The notes under the pieces: generated by a model
The model's database searches: none
The model's input: the letters and a program-made list of their open reading frames with translations, nothing else
What the model was told of the DNA's origin: nothing
Program-made: the position numbers and the translations under genes
From: Methylomonas albis
Lineage (GTDB): Bacteria; Pseudomonadota; Gammaproteobacteria; Methylococcales; Methylomonadaceae
Assembly (NCBI RefSeq): GCF_014850955.1
Contig: NZ_JACXSS010000001.1
Coordinates: forward strand, 4,340,001 to 4,404,000
DNA: 64,000 nucleotides
Direction: 5' to 3'
Part shown: in pieces, positions 11,901-22,200 of the stretch
Numbering within the stretch: position 1 is the first letter of the stretch
Layout: every line of letters begins with the position of its first letter

Positions 11901-14900
11901 ACAGCCTTCCTGACTATATGCTGCCCGCTGCCTTTGTCTTTATAGCCGAGCTGCCACTAACCCCCAACGGCAAGATTAACCGCAAAGCACTGCCTGCCCC
12001 GGACTCGGTCCGCCCGGAATTAACCGCCGGCTTTGCCGCACCGCGCAACGCGCTGGAAAACAGCATTGCCGAAATTTGGCGGCAAACCCTCAACCTGGAA
12101 CACGTCGGCATCGACGATAACTTTTTCGACTTGGGCGGGCACTCGCTATTGCTCACCCGCGTCTATGAAAGCCTGCGCAAACAGGTCAGCGAACCGTTTG
12201 CGCTGATTACTTTATTTCAGCATCCCACGATCCGCAGCCTCGCCTCCCGGCTTGCCGATCAGGAAGCGCCAAGCCCACTGCGCATCAGGGCAACGCCTTC
12301 ACGCCGGCCTGACGGCAACGACGACATTGCCATCATCGGCTTGACCGGCCGTTTTCCGGGCGCCGACGATCTGCAGCAATTCTGGAACAATCTGCGGGAA
12401 GGCCGCGAGTCGATCAGTTTTTTCAGTCGCGAAGAATTGCTGGAATCCGGTATAGAGGCCGAATTAATCGACTTGCCGCATTACGTGCGCGCCAACGGCA
12501 TACTGTCGGATGTGGCCGGTTTCGATGCGGCTTTTTTCGGTTATACGCCGGCCGAAGCGGAAATTATCGATCCGCAACAGCGGCTGTTTTTAGAAAATGC
12601 CTGGCATACGCTGGAACATGCCGGCTACGGCACTCACAGCGCAGATACCGCTATCGGCGTTTTTGCCGGTTGTAGTCATAACGGCTATCTAATCCGTAAT
12701 TTGCTGCCGCACTTGTATAGCAGCGACGCCCACTCGATTTATCAGGTCATTCTGGGCAGCGACAAAGACTTTTTATCCACCCGCGTCTCTTACGCGCTGG
12801 ATTTAAGAGGCCCCAGCGTCAGCGTACAAACCGCCTGTTCCACCTCGCTGGTCGCCATCCACCTGGCTTGCCGCAGCCTGCTGGATAGCGAATGCGACAT
12901 GGCCTTGGCCGGCGGGGTCGGTTTAAAAATTCCGCAAAAATCCGGCTATGTGCATGAACAAGGCATGATCAACTCCGCCGATGGTCACTGTCGCGCGTTC
13001 GACGCCAGCGCCGACGGCACCACCTGGGGCAGCGGCTTGGGCATTGTCCTGTTGAAACCGCTGGCGTCGGCCTTGGCCGACCGCGACGCCATACACGCGG
13101 TGATCAAGGCCTCGGCCATCAACAACGATGGCGCGCTCAAAATCGGTTACACCGCCCCCGGCGTCGAAGGCCAAGCGCAAGTGATCGCCAATGCCCAGGC
13201 ACGAGCCAACGTTGCCCCCGACAGCATTTCCTACATCGAAACCCACGGCACCGGGACGCATTTGGGCGATCAAATCGAAATTGCCGCATTGAGCCAAGCA
13301 TTTCGTTCGGGAACCGACAACAAACAGTTTTGTGCGTTGGGAGCGGTAAAAACCAACATCGGCCATTTGGATGCCGCCGCGGGGGTTGCCGGTCTCTGTA
13401 AAACCGTGCTGGCCCTGCAACACCGGCAAATTCCGCCGACTCTACATTTTGAACGGCCCAATCCGGAAATCGACTTCGAACACAGTCCGTTTTATGTCAA
13501 CGACCGGCTACGCGATTGGCCCGCCAATGGCGCGCCGCGCCGCGCCGGTGTCAGTTCGTTCGGCATTGGCGGCACCAATGCCCATTTGATCGTGGAAGAA
13601 GCGCCGCCGGCAACCAGTAGCGCATCGTCCCGGCCCTGGCAATTGTTGATTCTATCGGCGCGCAGCCTCGGCGCCGTGGAAAACCAACGGCTCGAGCTGT
13701 TCCATTATTTGCAAGAGCACCCCGACATTAACCTGGCCGACGCGGCTTATACCCTGGGACTGGGGCGACGGCAGTTTTCCCAGCGCATTGCCGTGGTTTG
13801 CCGAGACCGGCAAGACGCAATAATCGCACTCCAGACCACCGAACGCTGCCGCTCGGGACATATCGCCAAGAACCGGACCGAAGCGCCCGGCGTCGCATTT
13901 CTGTTTCCAGGCCAAGGCAGCCAGTATGTCGCCATGGGCGCCGATCTTTACCGTGACGAAGCCGTGTTTCGCAAACACATCGATGATTGTGCGGAACGGC
14001 TGCTCCCGGAATTAGGCCTGGATCTGCGGCAAATCCTCTACCCCTCGGCGAATGAAACAGATCAAGCCCCTGCCCGATTGGAGCAAACCTGGTTGACCCA
14101 ACCTGCTCTGTTCGTCACCGAATATGCCCTGGCCCAACTGTTGATGTCATGGGGCATCGCACCCGGCGCCATGATCGGACACAGTCTTGGGGAATATGTA
14201 GCCGCTTGTTTAGCCGGCGTATTCGATCTGGAGACCGCCCTGATGCTGGTGGCCAGGCGGGGCCGGCTGATCTGGGAACAACCGCAAGGCGCCATGCTCG
14301 CCGTTTCTCTGCCGGTCGACAAAACCCAAGCCTTGCTGGGCGACCAGCTATCGTTGGCGGCGATTAACGCCGCCGAAGCCTGCGTGGTGTCAGGCCCGTT
14401 CCCGGCCATTGCGGCGCTAAAATCTCGGTTGGAGAACCAGGCTATCGCTTGTCGCCAATTGCAAACCTCGCACGCGTTCCATTCAAGCATGATGGAAGCG
14501 GCGATAACCGCTTTCGCCGAAATTTTGAGTAGCGTAAGTTTAAATCCGCCGCGTCTGCCGTTTATTTCCAACCTGACGGGGACTTGGATAAGCCCGCAAC
14601 AAGCGGTCGATCCGGGATACTGGGCAAAACACTTACGCCTGACGGTCAATTTTGAAGCCGGCATCGCTACCCTGTTAACCGATCCTGATCGGCTGCTGTT
14701 AGAAGTCGGACCCGGCGCCATATTGAGCCGATTGGTTCGACGTCATCCATTAGCCGGGCGTCATCGCTGCGTGTTGACCTCGCTAGCAGGTCCGGGCAGT
14801 ACTGAAACACCGCCGTTGCTGGATAGCCTGGGCCGATTGTGGTGCGTCGGCGTCGACGTCGATTGGGCGGCTTTTTACGCCCACGAACCACGTTCCCGCA

Positions 14901-17665
14901 TTCCCTTGCCGGTTTATCCTTTCGAAAGACAGCGCTATTGGATAGACCCGCCAGCCGCTGATGTTTTACCCTCCACAGCGCAAAATCCGCTAAAAAAACC
15001 TCCGCTGGAGGAATGGTTTTATCTGCCGGGATGGAAGCCGACGCTCACGCCGCGACCACTGTGCGACGAAGATTTCGCCGAGCAATCGCTGTGGCTAGTG
15101 TTTAGCGATGAGTCCGGTTTCAGTCGGCTCTGCATCGCCAAACTGCAACAGGCCGGACAAGCGGTCATTACGGTTTGCCAGGGCGATAGCTATAGCCAAC
15201 ATGGCGGCGACTATCGTATCAACCCGGCTTCAGCAGACGATTATGGCCGCTTGATTCAATCGCTTGAAGAAAAGACTTTTCACAAAATCCTGCATTTCTG
15301 GAGTCTCAGTGCCGCCGATGTCACCGGCCCGGAAATTTTTGAACAGTCTCAACTCAACGGCTATTACAGTCTGCTGTTTCTGGGCCGCGCCCTGGCTAAA
15401 CAACAACACAACGAGAAAATCGACATCACCGTGATCTCCAATCATCTACACGATGTCAACGGCCAGGGTGAAATCGTTCCGGAAAAAGCCACGCTGCTCG
15501 GCCCGTGTTTGGTCATGCCGCAGGAGATACCCCGCCTAAGCTGCCGCTGTCTGGATGTCAGCCTCGCCTCAAGCAGCGAAAGCGGCACAGCCGATCTGCT
15601 TAATCGAGTGCTGGCGGAAATAGCGCACGATGGCAACGATCCGCTGCTCGCATACCGGGGTAGCCGGCGGCTGGTGCCAGGCTTTGAGCGGGTAGCGCTC
15701 GGCGCCGATGGCGATAGCGTCCGGCAACTGCGCCGGCACGGGGTCTATCTAATCACAGGCGGCCTGGGTAATATCGGCCTGTTACTCGCCAAGTTTCTGG
15801 CTGAAACCGTGCAAGCCCGGCTGGTATTGCTAGGCCGTTCGTTTTTTCCGACACGTTCCCAGTGGCCGGAGTGGCTGCAAAATCACCCTGCCGACGACGA
15901 ACTGAGCCTTAAAATTCAAGCCATTCAAACCCTGGAAAACTTAGGGGCGGAGGTAGTGCTGCTGCAAGCCGATGTCGCCGACGAAAAAGCCATGCAGCTG
16001 GCGCTTGCGCAAGTCCATAGCCAATTCGGCGCGTTGCACGGCCTTATCCATGCTGCGGGTCGCTTGAACGATCCGTCCTTCGTGAGTGCGTTGACCGACA
16101 CAGGCCGACGCGAATCGCAAGCCCAATTCGGCCCTAAAATTCACGGCCTGTATGTTTTGGAAAAACTATTGCGCGAACGGCAGCTGGATTTTTGTTTGCT
16201 GATTTCCTCAACCTCGGCGGTATTGGGCGGGCTGGGATTTACCGCCTACAGCGCCGCCAATCTGTTCCTCGACGCCTTCGCCGCCAGGCAAAACCGTGTT
16301 AGCACCACTCCCTGGCTTTCGACCGACTGGGATGCCTGGCAATTTACCGATACGCCCCAAGCGGAAGCATTGTCCATGCAAGCCACGGAATCCGTGGAAG
16401 CTTTTCGGCGGCTTATTTCCCAAGTTTTTTCCGGTAGGATCATCATCGCCACCGGCGACTTGGAAAAGCGATTTAAGCAATGGGTACGCCGGGAAAACGG
16501 CTTGGCAACACCGCCGGCCAATAAACTCTATACTCGCCCCGAACTATCCAGCAGCTATTCCGCGCCAAACAGCCACAGCGAAAACCAGCTGACGGCGCTT
16601 TGGCAAAATTTGTTGGGATTTGCGGAAATCGGTATAGACGATGATTTCTTTGAATTGGGCGGCGACTCGATGCTGGCTATCCGCTTGCTCAGCGGCATCA
16701 AAGAAAAATTCGCTCGGCAATTGCCTTTGACTGTGCTTTTGGATAAACCGAGTATTCGCCAACTGGCACAAACACTTGACCAGCCGGAAGAAAGCCGGAC
16801 ATTCTCGCCACTGGTCGCGATTCAATCTCAAGGCTCGCTCCCGGCTTTTTTCTGCGTCCCCGGCACCGGCGGCAATGTCTTGTATTTTAATGAGTTGGCT
16901 CGTTGTTTTGCGGAATACGACCGCCCATTCTACGCACTGCAAGCGCAGGGACTGGATGGCCTTACTCCGCCGTTGACCCGGATAGAAGACATCGCCGCGC
17001 TGAATGTCCGCGCTCTACAAAAAGTTCAAGCCCAGGGGCCCTATTATTTGGGCGGGCATTCCTTCGGCAGTTGGGTGGCGTTCGAAATGGCGCGGCAATT
17101 ACAAAAAGCCGGACACGAAGTGGCATTATTGGCCATTCTGGACACCGGCTCACCCGCTGCCAGAGACCTCTCCGCCATCGGCGGCTGGGACGATAGCCGC
17201 TGGTTAGTCGCGGTTGCCAATACACTGGGCCATCTCTACGAAAAACCCTTGTCATTAAACTATGAAAAAATCGTCGATCTGACCTGGAGCGATCAAATCG
17301 AACTGTTAGCCCAATGCTTGGCGGCGCAAGGCATTACCCAACCCGGTACCGATGCCGCTGAAATCCGCGGTTTTGTCGAAGTCTACAAAACCCAGGCGCG
17401 AATTGATTATCGTCCTATCCCTGATCAACCGGTGAAAATCGCCTTATTTCGCGCCCGCGAGCCGCTGGCGGATTTCCTGGATGGGATGCCGGAGCATTTG
17501 AAAAACGATGCCAGCTGGGGTTGGCAACAATACAGCAAGGGCGCGCCGATATTGGAATACACACCGGGCGATCACCTAACCATGGTTACCCAACCCCATG
17601 TCCGGCGGCTTACACAACTTTTACATCTTGCACTATCTTTAGCCCAAGGAAATTTCAATGACTAA
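8915..17665 (+). CDS. Hybrid NRPS-PKS with terminal thioesterase (dock-C-A-T-KS-AT-KR-T-TE)
   Basis: 2916 aa. The ATG at 8915 lies inside the end of the upstream NRPS gene. Residues 1-58 form a TubC-type docking domain (LWLDGDQLGCRAPKG). C follows at about 9130-10480 (HHIVSDGWS), A at 10500-12010, T at 12050-12270, KS at 12320-13600, AT at 13880-14830, KR at 15720-16400, T at 16570-16790 and TE at 16820-17640. The KS has its cysteine in TACSTS and both histidines (ETHGTGT, KTNIGH). The AT has GHSLGEY and HAFH, the malonyl-CoA signature. The KR has GGLGNIG and the catalytic Tyr in YSAAN. The TE has GHSFG plus a late GDH histidine. The A-domain code reads DILQLGLIW, the known glycine code. The protein would add Gly, extend with malonate, reduce to a beta-hydroxy (statine-like) unit and release the chain as acid or macrocycle. 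A TE here means the first assembly line ends here, although a second megasynthase follows 1.5 kb downstream. No DH, ER or C-methyltransferase is present. Confidence 0.97.
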   Translation: MVKSTDALMSRLRELNVKLWLDGDQLGCRAPKGVMSAELAAELSARKADILRYLQQAESSTAASHQSRIAAIPRHQPLPLSFGQQRLWFLEQLEGPSPTYNMPLAMRLEGSLDVLALEKALNEIMRRHEVLRSNFTLADEQAVIRIRETAACPLTVVEAKEAGAEQQRWIHQEARRCFDLANDPLVHATLVQWSDRSQLFLLTMHHIVSDGWSLGIFLRELVALYEAFSKGFPSPLPELSIQYLDYAHWQRQRLQGVILDRLLDYWRRQLSGAPELLALPTDRPRPPIQSYRGHSLNARLDADLSTRLQALSQTAGTTLFMTLLSGFALLLSRYSGQEDIVIGTPVANRNHADIEALIGLFINTLALRLDLSANPSVQELLARVRSTCLAAYEHQNLPFEQLVEALKPPRSLSYAPLFQVSFDLQNTSQDAIAMPGLSLYPVEQEAVAAKFDLSLSVEATATELLTVWNYNADLFDEASIIRMNGHYRTLLESMVAKPTQALSELALLDEHERRHILFATNATARSYPTVQSFLELFETQAQATPDRIALSCGYQSLSYRQLAQRVSKLASALQMLGVGAEALVALCLERSLDMVIGLLAIMRAGGAYIPLDPGYPPERLAAVLDDARPLLLLTQQALEASLPASGARVICLDRDREMLTDLARQNPHSPVLPAGSNTAYVIFTSGSTGRPKGVQIQHGSLLNFLMSMQREPGLSEQDSLLAVTTIAFDIAALEIYLPLISGAHLLLADRETALDGRQLQATLQCHGISHMQATPATWRLLLESDWKAPKPFNVLCGGEALPVALARQLLENGLRLWNLYGPTETTIWSSVREVLALRPDQEAVEPIGHPIQNTQIHILDKTHQPLPIGIVGELHIGGDGLARGYLNRPSLTADSYRPDAFTGKAGARLYRSGDLARRLPDGGFAFLGRQDHQVKIRGYRIELGDIEAALRQLPGVKHATVLAREDVPGDKRLVAYLLASPETALGINELRSHLKHSLPDYMLPAAFVFIAELPLTPNGKINRKALPAPDSVRPELTAGFAAPRNALENSIAEIWRQTLNLEHVGIDDNFFDLGGHSLLLTRVYESLRKQVSEPFALITLFQHPTIRSLASRLADQEAPSPLRIRATPSRRPDGNDDIAIIGLTGRFPGADDLQQFWNNLREGRESISFFSREELLESGIEAELIDLPHYVRANGILSDVAGFDAAFFGYTPAEAEIIDPQQRLFLENAWHTLEHAGYGTHSADTAIGVFAGCSHNGYLIRNLLPHLYSSDAHSIYQVILGSDKDFLSTRVSYALDLRGPSVSVQTACSTSLVAIHLACRSLLDSECDMALAGGVGLKIPQKSGYVHEQGMINSADGHCRAFDASADGTTWGSGLGIVLLKPLASALADRDAIHAVIKASAINNDGALKIGYTAPGVEGQAQVIANAQARANVAPDSISYIETHGTGTHLGDQIEIAALSQAFRSGTDNKQFCALGAVKTNIGHLDAAAGVAGLCKTVLALQHRQIPPTLHFERPNPEIDFEHSPFYVNDRLRDWPANGAPRRAGVSSFGIGGTNAHLIVEEAPPATSSASSRPWQLLILSARSLGAVENQRLELFHYLQEHPDINLADAAYTLGLGRRQFSQRIAVVCRDRQDAIIALQTTERCRSGHIAKNRTEAPGVAFLFPGQGSQYVAMGADLYRDEAVFRKHIDDCAERLLPELGLDLRQILYPSANETDQAPARLEQTWLTQPALFVTEYALAQLLMSWGIAPGAMIGHSLGEYVAACLAGVFDLETALMLVARRGRLIWEQPQGAMLAVSLPVDKTQALLGDQLSLAAINAAEACVVSGPFPAIAALKSRLENQAIACRQLQTSHAFHSSMMEAAITAFAEILSSVSLNPPRLPFISNLTGTWISPQQAVDPGYWAKHLRLTVNFEAGIATLLTDPDRLLLEVGPGAILSRLVRRHPLAGRHRCVLTSLAGPGSTETPPLLDSLGRLWCVGVDVDWAAFYAHEPRSRIPLPVYPFERQRYWIDPPAADVLPSTAQNPLKKPPLEEWFYLPGWKPTLTPRPLCDEDFAEQSLWLVFSDESGFSRLCIAKLQQAGQAVITVCQGDSYSQHGGDYRINPASADDYGRLIQSLEEKTFHKILHFWSLSAADVTGPEIFEQSQLNGYYSLLFLGRALAKQQHNEKIDITVISNHLHDVNGQGEIVPEKATLLGPCLVMPQEIPRLSCRCLDVSLASSSESGTADLLNRVLAEIAHDGNDPLLAYRGSRRLVPGFERVALGADGDSVRQLRRHGVYLITGGLGNIGLLLAKFLAETVQARLVLLGRSFFPTRSQWPEWLQNHPADDELSLKIQAIQTLENLGAEVVLLQADVADEKAMQLALAQVHSQFGALHGLIHAAGRLNDPSFVSALTDTGRRESQAQFGPKIHGLYVLEKLLRERQLDFCLLISSTSAVLGGLGFTAYSAANLFLDAFAARQNRVSTTPWLSTDWDAWQFTDTPQAEALSMQATESVEAFRRLISQVFSGRIIIATGDLEKRFKQWVRRENGLATPPANKLYTRPELSSSYSAPNSHSENQLTALWQNLLGFAEIGIDDDFFELGGDSMLAIRLLSGIKEKFARQLPLTVLLDKPSIRQLAQTLDQPEESRTFSPLVAIQSQGSLPAFFCVPGTGGNVLYFNELARCFAEYDRPFYALQAQGLDGLTPPLTRIEDIAALNVRALQKVQAQGPYYLGGHSFGSWVAFEMARQLQKAGHEVALLAILDTGSPAARDLSAIGGWDDSRWLVAVANTLGHLYEKPLSLNYEKIVDLTWSDQIELLAQCLAAQGITQPGTDAAEIRGFVEVYKTQARIDYRPIPDQPVKIALFRAREPLADFLDGMPEHLKNDASWGWQQYSKGAPILEYTPGDHLTMVTQPHVRRLTQLLHLALSLAQGNFND

Positions 17666-17735
17666 AACCCCTGCTTGGTTCTACCCAAACCTCAGCATCT
17701 CTGTTAGTCTGGTCAGGCTGCTGGAGCAGGCATGA
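17658..17735 (+). CDS. Tiny ORF (25 aa) overlapping the hybrid NRPS-PKS stop; possible gene remnant
   Basis: The ATG at 17658 overlaps the end of the preceding megasynthase (ATGACTAA) and has a good Shine-Dalgarno (AAGGAA) about six bases upstream. It encodes a 25-residue peptide starting MTKTPAWFYPN and ends in TGA at 17733-17735. That stop overlaps (ATGA) the ATG of a second 18-codon ORF (17732-17788, MTKAKQNEQAF). The spacing is typical of translational coupling. The peptides are too short to assign, and they could be what remains of a small accessory gene after deletion or frameshift. No homology is recognised, so treat it as a candidate only. Confidence 0.25.
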   Translation: MTKTPAWFYPNLSISVSLVRLLEQA

Positions 17736-17806
17736 CAAAAGCCAAACAGAATGAGCAAGCTTTTAGTAAGTGCATTTCACCCCAATAATGACGAGAGGAC
17801 AGACCG

Positions 17807-18967
17807 ATGCTGGACATTAGCCAATTCCACGGCCGCCTGAACGACCTTGATACTCATATTCAACCTTCCCCGAATAACTACTCGATAGCCGCCGGAGAAG
17901 TCGGTAGATATTTCGCCGATATGTATCAGCAAATGCTGGAAAATGCCCCCGCGGAAGAAGCGGCAAAAATCGCCAAGTGGGTGGGCGAAGAATCTCGGGA
18001 ATATACCGAAGAGACCGTATGGCAAATCAAAGGCTCGGCCGCACCCGGTGCGTTTAGTTCCGACGGCCGCTTGAAAACATTGGATTATATGGGCGTTAAC
18101 CGATCTTTCATCTTCTCGGATCCCGGCATTCAAGGCGCGGCATTTGCCAATAACGAGCTAGGCCTTGCCACCATGCGCCACTGGAATGACTTTATCATCG
18201 ATTTCGGCAAGCTCAACCCCAACCGGCTGCGCTCGGTAGCCATATTGAATACGCATAACATTGACGTTGCCACGAAAGAAGCCGAGCGAGTTCTGAAAGC
18301 AGGCGGACGGGCATTTGTTTTGGCCAGTTCGGTTCCGCCCGGCGACGCTTCGCCTGCCCACGCCAACATGGATAAACTATGGCATCTGATCCAGGAGGCA
18401 GACGCCACCGCCATTCTTCATGCCGGCGGCGAACATGGATTTATGGCCAGCGATTCCTGGGCTAAGGGCGTCGATCACCTCTGCTTTCAACCCACGGATA
18501 TGACATCCGAAGGCGAACAGGTTAATACCTATATATTTTCTTCCATGTATTACTCGCCGCAGAATTTTCTGTCCACACTCCTGCTCGGCGGCGTCTTCGA
18601 ACGTTTTCCAAGACTCCGCTTCGCCGTCATCGAATTGGGCGCATTATGGCTAGGACCAATGGCTACTCATCTGGATCAAGTCGCAGCCATTTACAATGGA
18701 CGTTTATCATCTGCGCTGTCCATGAAACCTTCCGAATATATCCGCCGCAACATCCGCGTGACCCCCTATCGCTTCGAGCCCGTCGCTGATTACATCGAAC
18801 GTTACGGATTCGAAGAATGCTATTGCTACAACAGCGACTTTCCTCACCCGGAAGGCGGCACCAGACCCATGCAGGAGTTTGTCGATCATATCGACCGGCT
18901 GGGTCAACAACATGCGGAAAAATTTTTCGTCACCAATGCAGAGTGGGTACTGCCCGCATTGAGCTGA
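17807..18967 (+). CDS. Amidohydrolase-2 family (TIM-barrel metal hydrolase/decarboxylase)
   Basis: 386 aa. The ATG at 17807 has a strong Shine-Dalgarno (GAGAGGA) about eight bases upstream. Family features are an N-terminal DLDTHIQPS (the D-x-H metal-site region, here with one visible His), LHAGGEHGF near residue 205, and NSDFPHPEGG near residue 345, the C-terminal acidic signature of the amidohydrolase-2/ACMSD-like superfamily. It has no signal peptide, so it is probably cytoplasmic. It lies between two megasynthase genes on the same strand, so a tailoring or hydrolytic role in the pathway is possible; that is inferred from position only. The family includes hydrolases and decarboxylases of small aromatic or carboxylic substrates, and the exact reaction cannot be predicted. 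The 250 bases after the gene contain a TTGACA at 19125-19130 but no convincing -10, and no other gene is seen there. Confidence 0.85.
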   Translation: MLDISQFHGRLNDLDTHIQPSPNNYSIAAGEVGRYFADMYQQMLENAPAEEAAKIAKWVGEESREYTEETVWQIKGSAAPGAFSSDGRLKTLDYMGVNRSFIFSDPGIQGAAFANNELGLATMRHWNDFIIDFGKLNPNRLRSVAILNTHNIDVATKEAERVLKAGGRAFVLASSVPPGDASPAHANMDKLWHLIQEADATAILHAGGEHGFMASDSWAKGVDHLCFQPTDMTSEGEQVNTYIFSSMYYSPQNFLSTLLLGGVFERFPRLRFAVIELGALWLGPMATHLDQVAAIYNGRLSSALSMKPSEYIRRNIRVTPYRFEPVADYIERYGFEECYCYNSDFPHPEGGTRPMQEFVDHIDRLGQQHAEKFFVTNAEWVLPALS

Positions 18968-19218
18968 GGGATGAGCCGGCTTGTCCATTAGCAATGCCTG
19001 GCGGCTTATCTTCACCCACATCATGGCAAACCTGTCCCGTACACACCGGCACTTGCCAGCCAAGCGCTATGTGACAATCCGGTCGATAGGCTTGGCTACA
19101 GCGCCGTATCCGATTAAGTGAACTTTGACAGACTGCCATCGGGCCGCTCCTTGATACCCAAAGCGCTTGCATACCGTCACTTTCTGCCGCGCGAAAACAT
19201 GCATAATCAACGCCCACT

Positions 19219-22200
19219 ATGACCCCAACCAGCGACCCCGGCCCCGCGCAGCGGGACTTGATTAAAAGCGCACTGCTGAAGATCGATGAGCTGCAAGCCA
19301 AGCTCAAGGCTTGCGTCGCCGAAAAAAACGAGGCCATTGCCATCGTCGGCATGGCCTGCCGCTTGCCCGGCGGGGTGAATAATCCCGAGGATTTTTGGCG
19401 GTTGCTGGACGAGGGCCGCGATGCCATCACCGAGGTGCCGGCGCAGCGTTGGGATATCGAGGCCTATTACGATGCCGATCCCGATGCCCCCGGCAAGATG
19501 AATACCCGTTATGGCGGTTTTATCGAGCAGGTCGAAGACTTCGATGCGCGTTTTTTCGCGATTTCCCCGCGCGAGGCGCAGTCGATGGATCCGCAGCAAC
19601 GCTTGTTGCTGGAAGTGGCCTGGGAGGCGTTGGAGTTCGCCAATATTCCGCCCGAGCGCGTCTATGGCAGCGCCGCAGGGGTGTTTATCGGCATCATCGG
19701 TCAGGATTATGCCCAGCGTTTGTTCGCGCCGGCGCATCTGCAGCAGATCGATGCTTATGTCGGCACCGGCGCTTCGCAGGGCGTCGCGGCGGGGCGTTTG
19801 TCGTATTGTTTGGGTTTGACCGGTCCCAGTTTCAGTGTCGATACCGCCTGCTCTTCGTCGTTGGTGAGTTTGCATCTGGCCTGCGAGAGTTTGCGCCGCC
19901 GGGAATGCGAGCTGGCCTTGAGCGGCGGGGTGAATCTAATCCTGGAACCGGGGCTGAGCATTAATTTTTCCAAGGCGCGAATGATGGCGCCCGACGGCCG
20001 CTGTAAGAGCTTCGATAGTGGCGCGGACGGCTATGTGCGTGGCGAAGGCTGCGGGGTGCTGGTGCTGAAGCGCTTGAGCGATGCGCTGGCGGACGGCGAC
20101 CGGGTGCTGGCGGTGGTGCGCGGTTCGGCGCTGAATCAGGATGGCCCCAGCGGCGGTCTGACGGTGCCCAGCGGCCCCGCGCAGGAACAGGTGATTCGCC
20201 AGGCGTTGCGCCATGCCGGCCTAAGCCCGGCGGCGGTGAGTTATGTCGAGGCCCACGGCACCGGCACGGCGCTGGGCGACCCGATTGAGTTGGGGGCCTT
20301 GGATCAGGTGTTTAGTCCGTCGCGTTCGGTGGACAATCCTTTGTATCTGGGCTCGGTCAAGACCAATGTCGGGCATTTGGAAGCCGCCGCCGGGGTGGCC
20401 GGGATCATCAAGCTGGTGCTGGCGCTGCAGCATGAATCGCTGCCGCGGCATTTGCATTGCCGGCAGCCGACGCCGCGTTTCCCCTGGGCCGATAAACCCT
20501 TGCGGGTGCTGCAGGCGTCACAGCCTTGGCAGCGAGGCGAACGGCCACGGATCGCCGGGATCAGCAGCTTCGGCTTCAGCGGCACCAATGCCCATGTCAT
20601 CATTGAAGAGGCGCCGCTGGCGCTGTCCGCTCAATCCCTGCAATGGGATCAGGCAAAGCCGTCCAATCAGCCTATCGAAACTGCGGGGCCAGTCGATTTG
20701 ATACCCGCTGTCGCCGCAACAGCAACAGCCGCTTCCGCTTCCGCCAGTCCGCCGCAGCCGTTGCTGGTGTTGAGCGCCCGCTCGGAGCCGGCGCTGCGGG
20801 CGCTGGCCCTGCGTTACCGGGATTTTCTGTACGCAAGCCCGAACCTCGCGCCGCTCGATCTGTGCGCCAGCGCCGCCACCGGTCGCAACCATTTCCCCTA
20901 TCGTCTGGCGTTGAGCGCGGCGTCGATTGCCGCGTTTGCCGAGGCCTTGGCGGCGTTTGCCGACGCTAATCCGGTCGAGGGCTTGTTCACTCATCCGCTT
21001 CCGGCCACGACCGCGCCGGCCACAGCCTTTCTGTTTACCGGCCAGGGCGCGCAATATCCGGGCATGGGCCAGCGGCTGTATCAAACCCAGCCGCTGTTCC
21101 GTCAGGCCCTCGACGGTTGTGCCGAGCAGCTGCTGCCGTATTGTCCCGTGCCGCTGGTCGAGTTGCTGTTTGCGTCGACGGCGGCGGCACTCGACCAGAC
21201 CGTTTACACCCAACCGGCGCTGTTCTGTCTGGAAATGGCGCTGGCCGAATTCTGGCAAGCGCTGGGCGTACGGCCTGCCGCGGTGTTGGGGCACAGCGTC
21301 GGCGAGTATGTGGCCGCCTGCGTGGCCGGGGTGTTCAGCCTAGCGGATGCGCTTAAATTGCTCTGCGCCCGGGCTCGGCTAATGCAGGCCTTGCCGGCTG
21401 GCGGCGCGATGGCGGCGGTGTTTGCCGATGAAACGCGAGTTACGCAAGTCCTGAGCGAACAGGCCGCCACGTTGGTCAACCGCTTGGCCATCGCCGCGAT
21501 CAACGGCCCCGACAACGTGGTCATCTCGGGCGAGGAAGCCGCGCTGCAGCAAGTGCTGGAGACGCTGCAAACCCAACACATCGGCCATCGCCGGCTGCAG
21601 GTCTCCCACGCCTTCCACTCGCCGTTGATGGAACCGATGCTGGCGGCATTCGCCAAGGTCGCCGCCGAAGTCCATTTCCATGTGCCGCGGATACCCTTAA
21701 TTTCCAATGTCAGCGGCCAACTGATCACCGAAGCCATCGCCACGCCGGCCTATTGGCTCGAACACATCCGCAAACCGGTGCGCTTTGCCGACAGCGTCGC
21801 CGCGTTAAAACAGCGGCGCATCTCACTACTGCTGGAAATCGGCCCCCATCCGGTGTTGCTGGGCATGGCCGCTTCGCTCTGCCCGGACGCGGTCTTGATC
21901 CCCGCCTTGCGGCAACACACCGCCGACGACCAACAAGTCAACCGCGCCCTGGGCCAGTTGTTTGTGCATGGCGAATCCATCGACTGGCCTAGCCTGTATC
22001 CAAAACACCGCCACCAGTCTCTGCAGTTGCCGACTTATCCTTTTCAACGCCAACGATTTTGGGTGGAGCGGAGTTTGCAACAACCCGCCGCCCCCGACTC
22101 CCCACTGCTATCCCTGCTGCAAGCCGGAAACGCCGAGGCGCTGAGCCAGTACCTGCAAAGCCAAGGCGAGCTGTCGGCGGACGAATTACGGTTGTTACCG

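Noticed and set aside
19125-19150. TTGACA upstream of the giant megasynthase as a promoter
   Set aside because: No acceptable -10 at 16-18 bases; the closest (TTGATA) is about 20 bases away.
18930-19430. Minus-strand ORF of 166 codons around the start of the giant gene
   Set aside because: It is antisense to the KS domain start and intergenic sequence; codon pattern follows the plus-strand gene.
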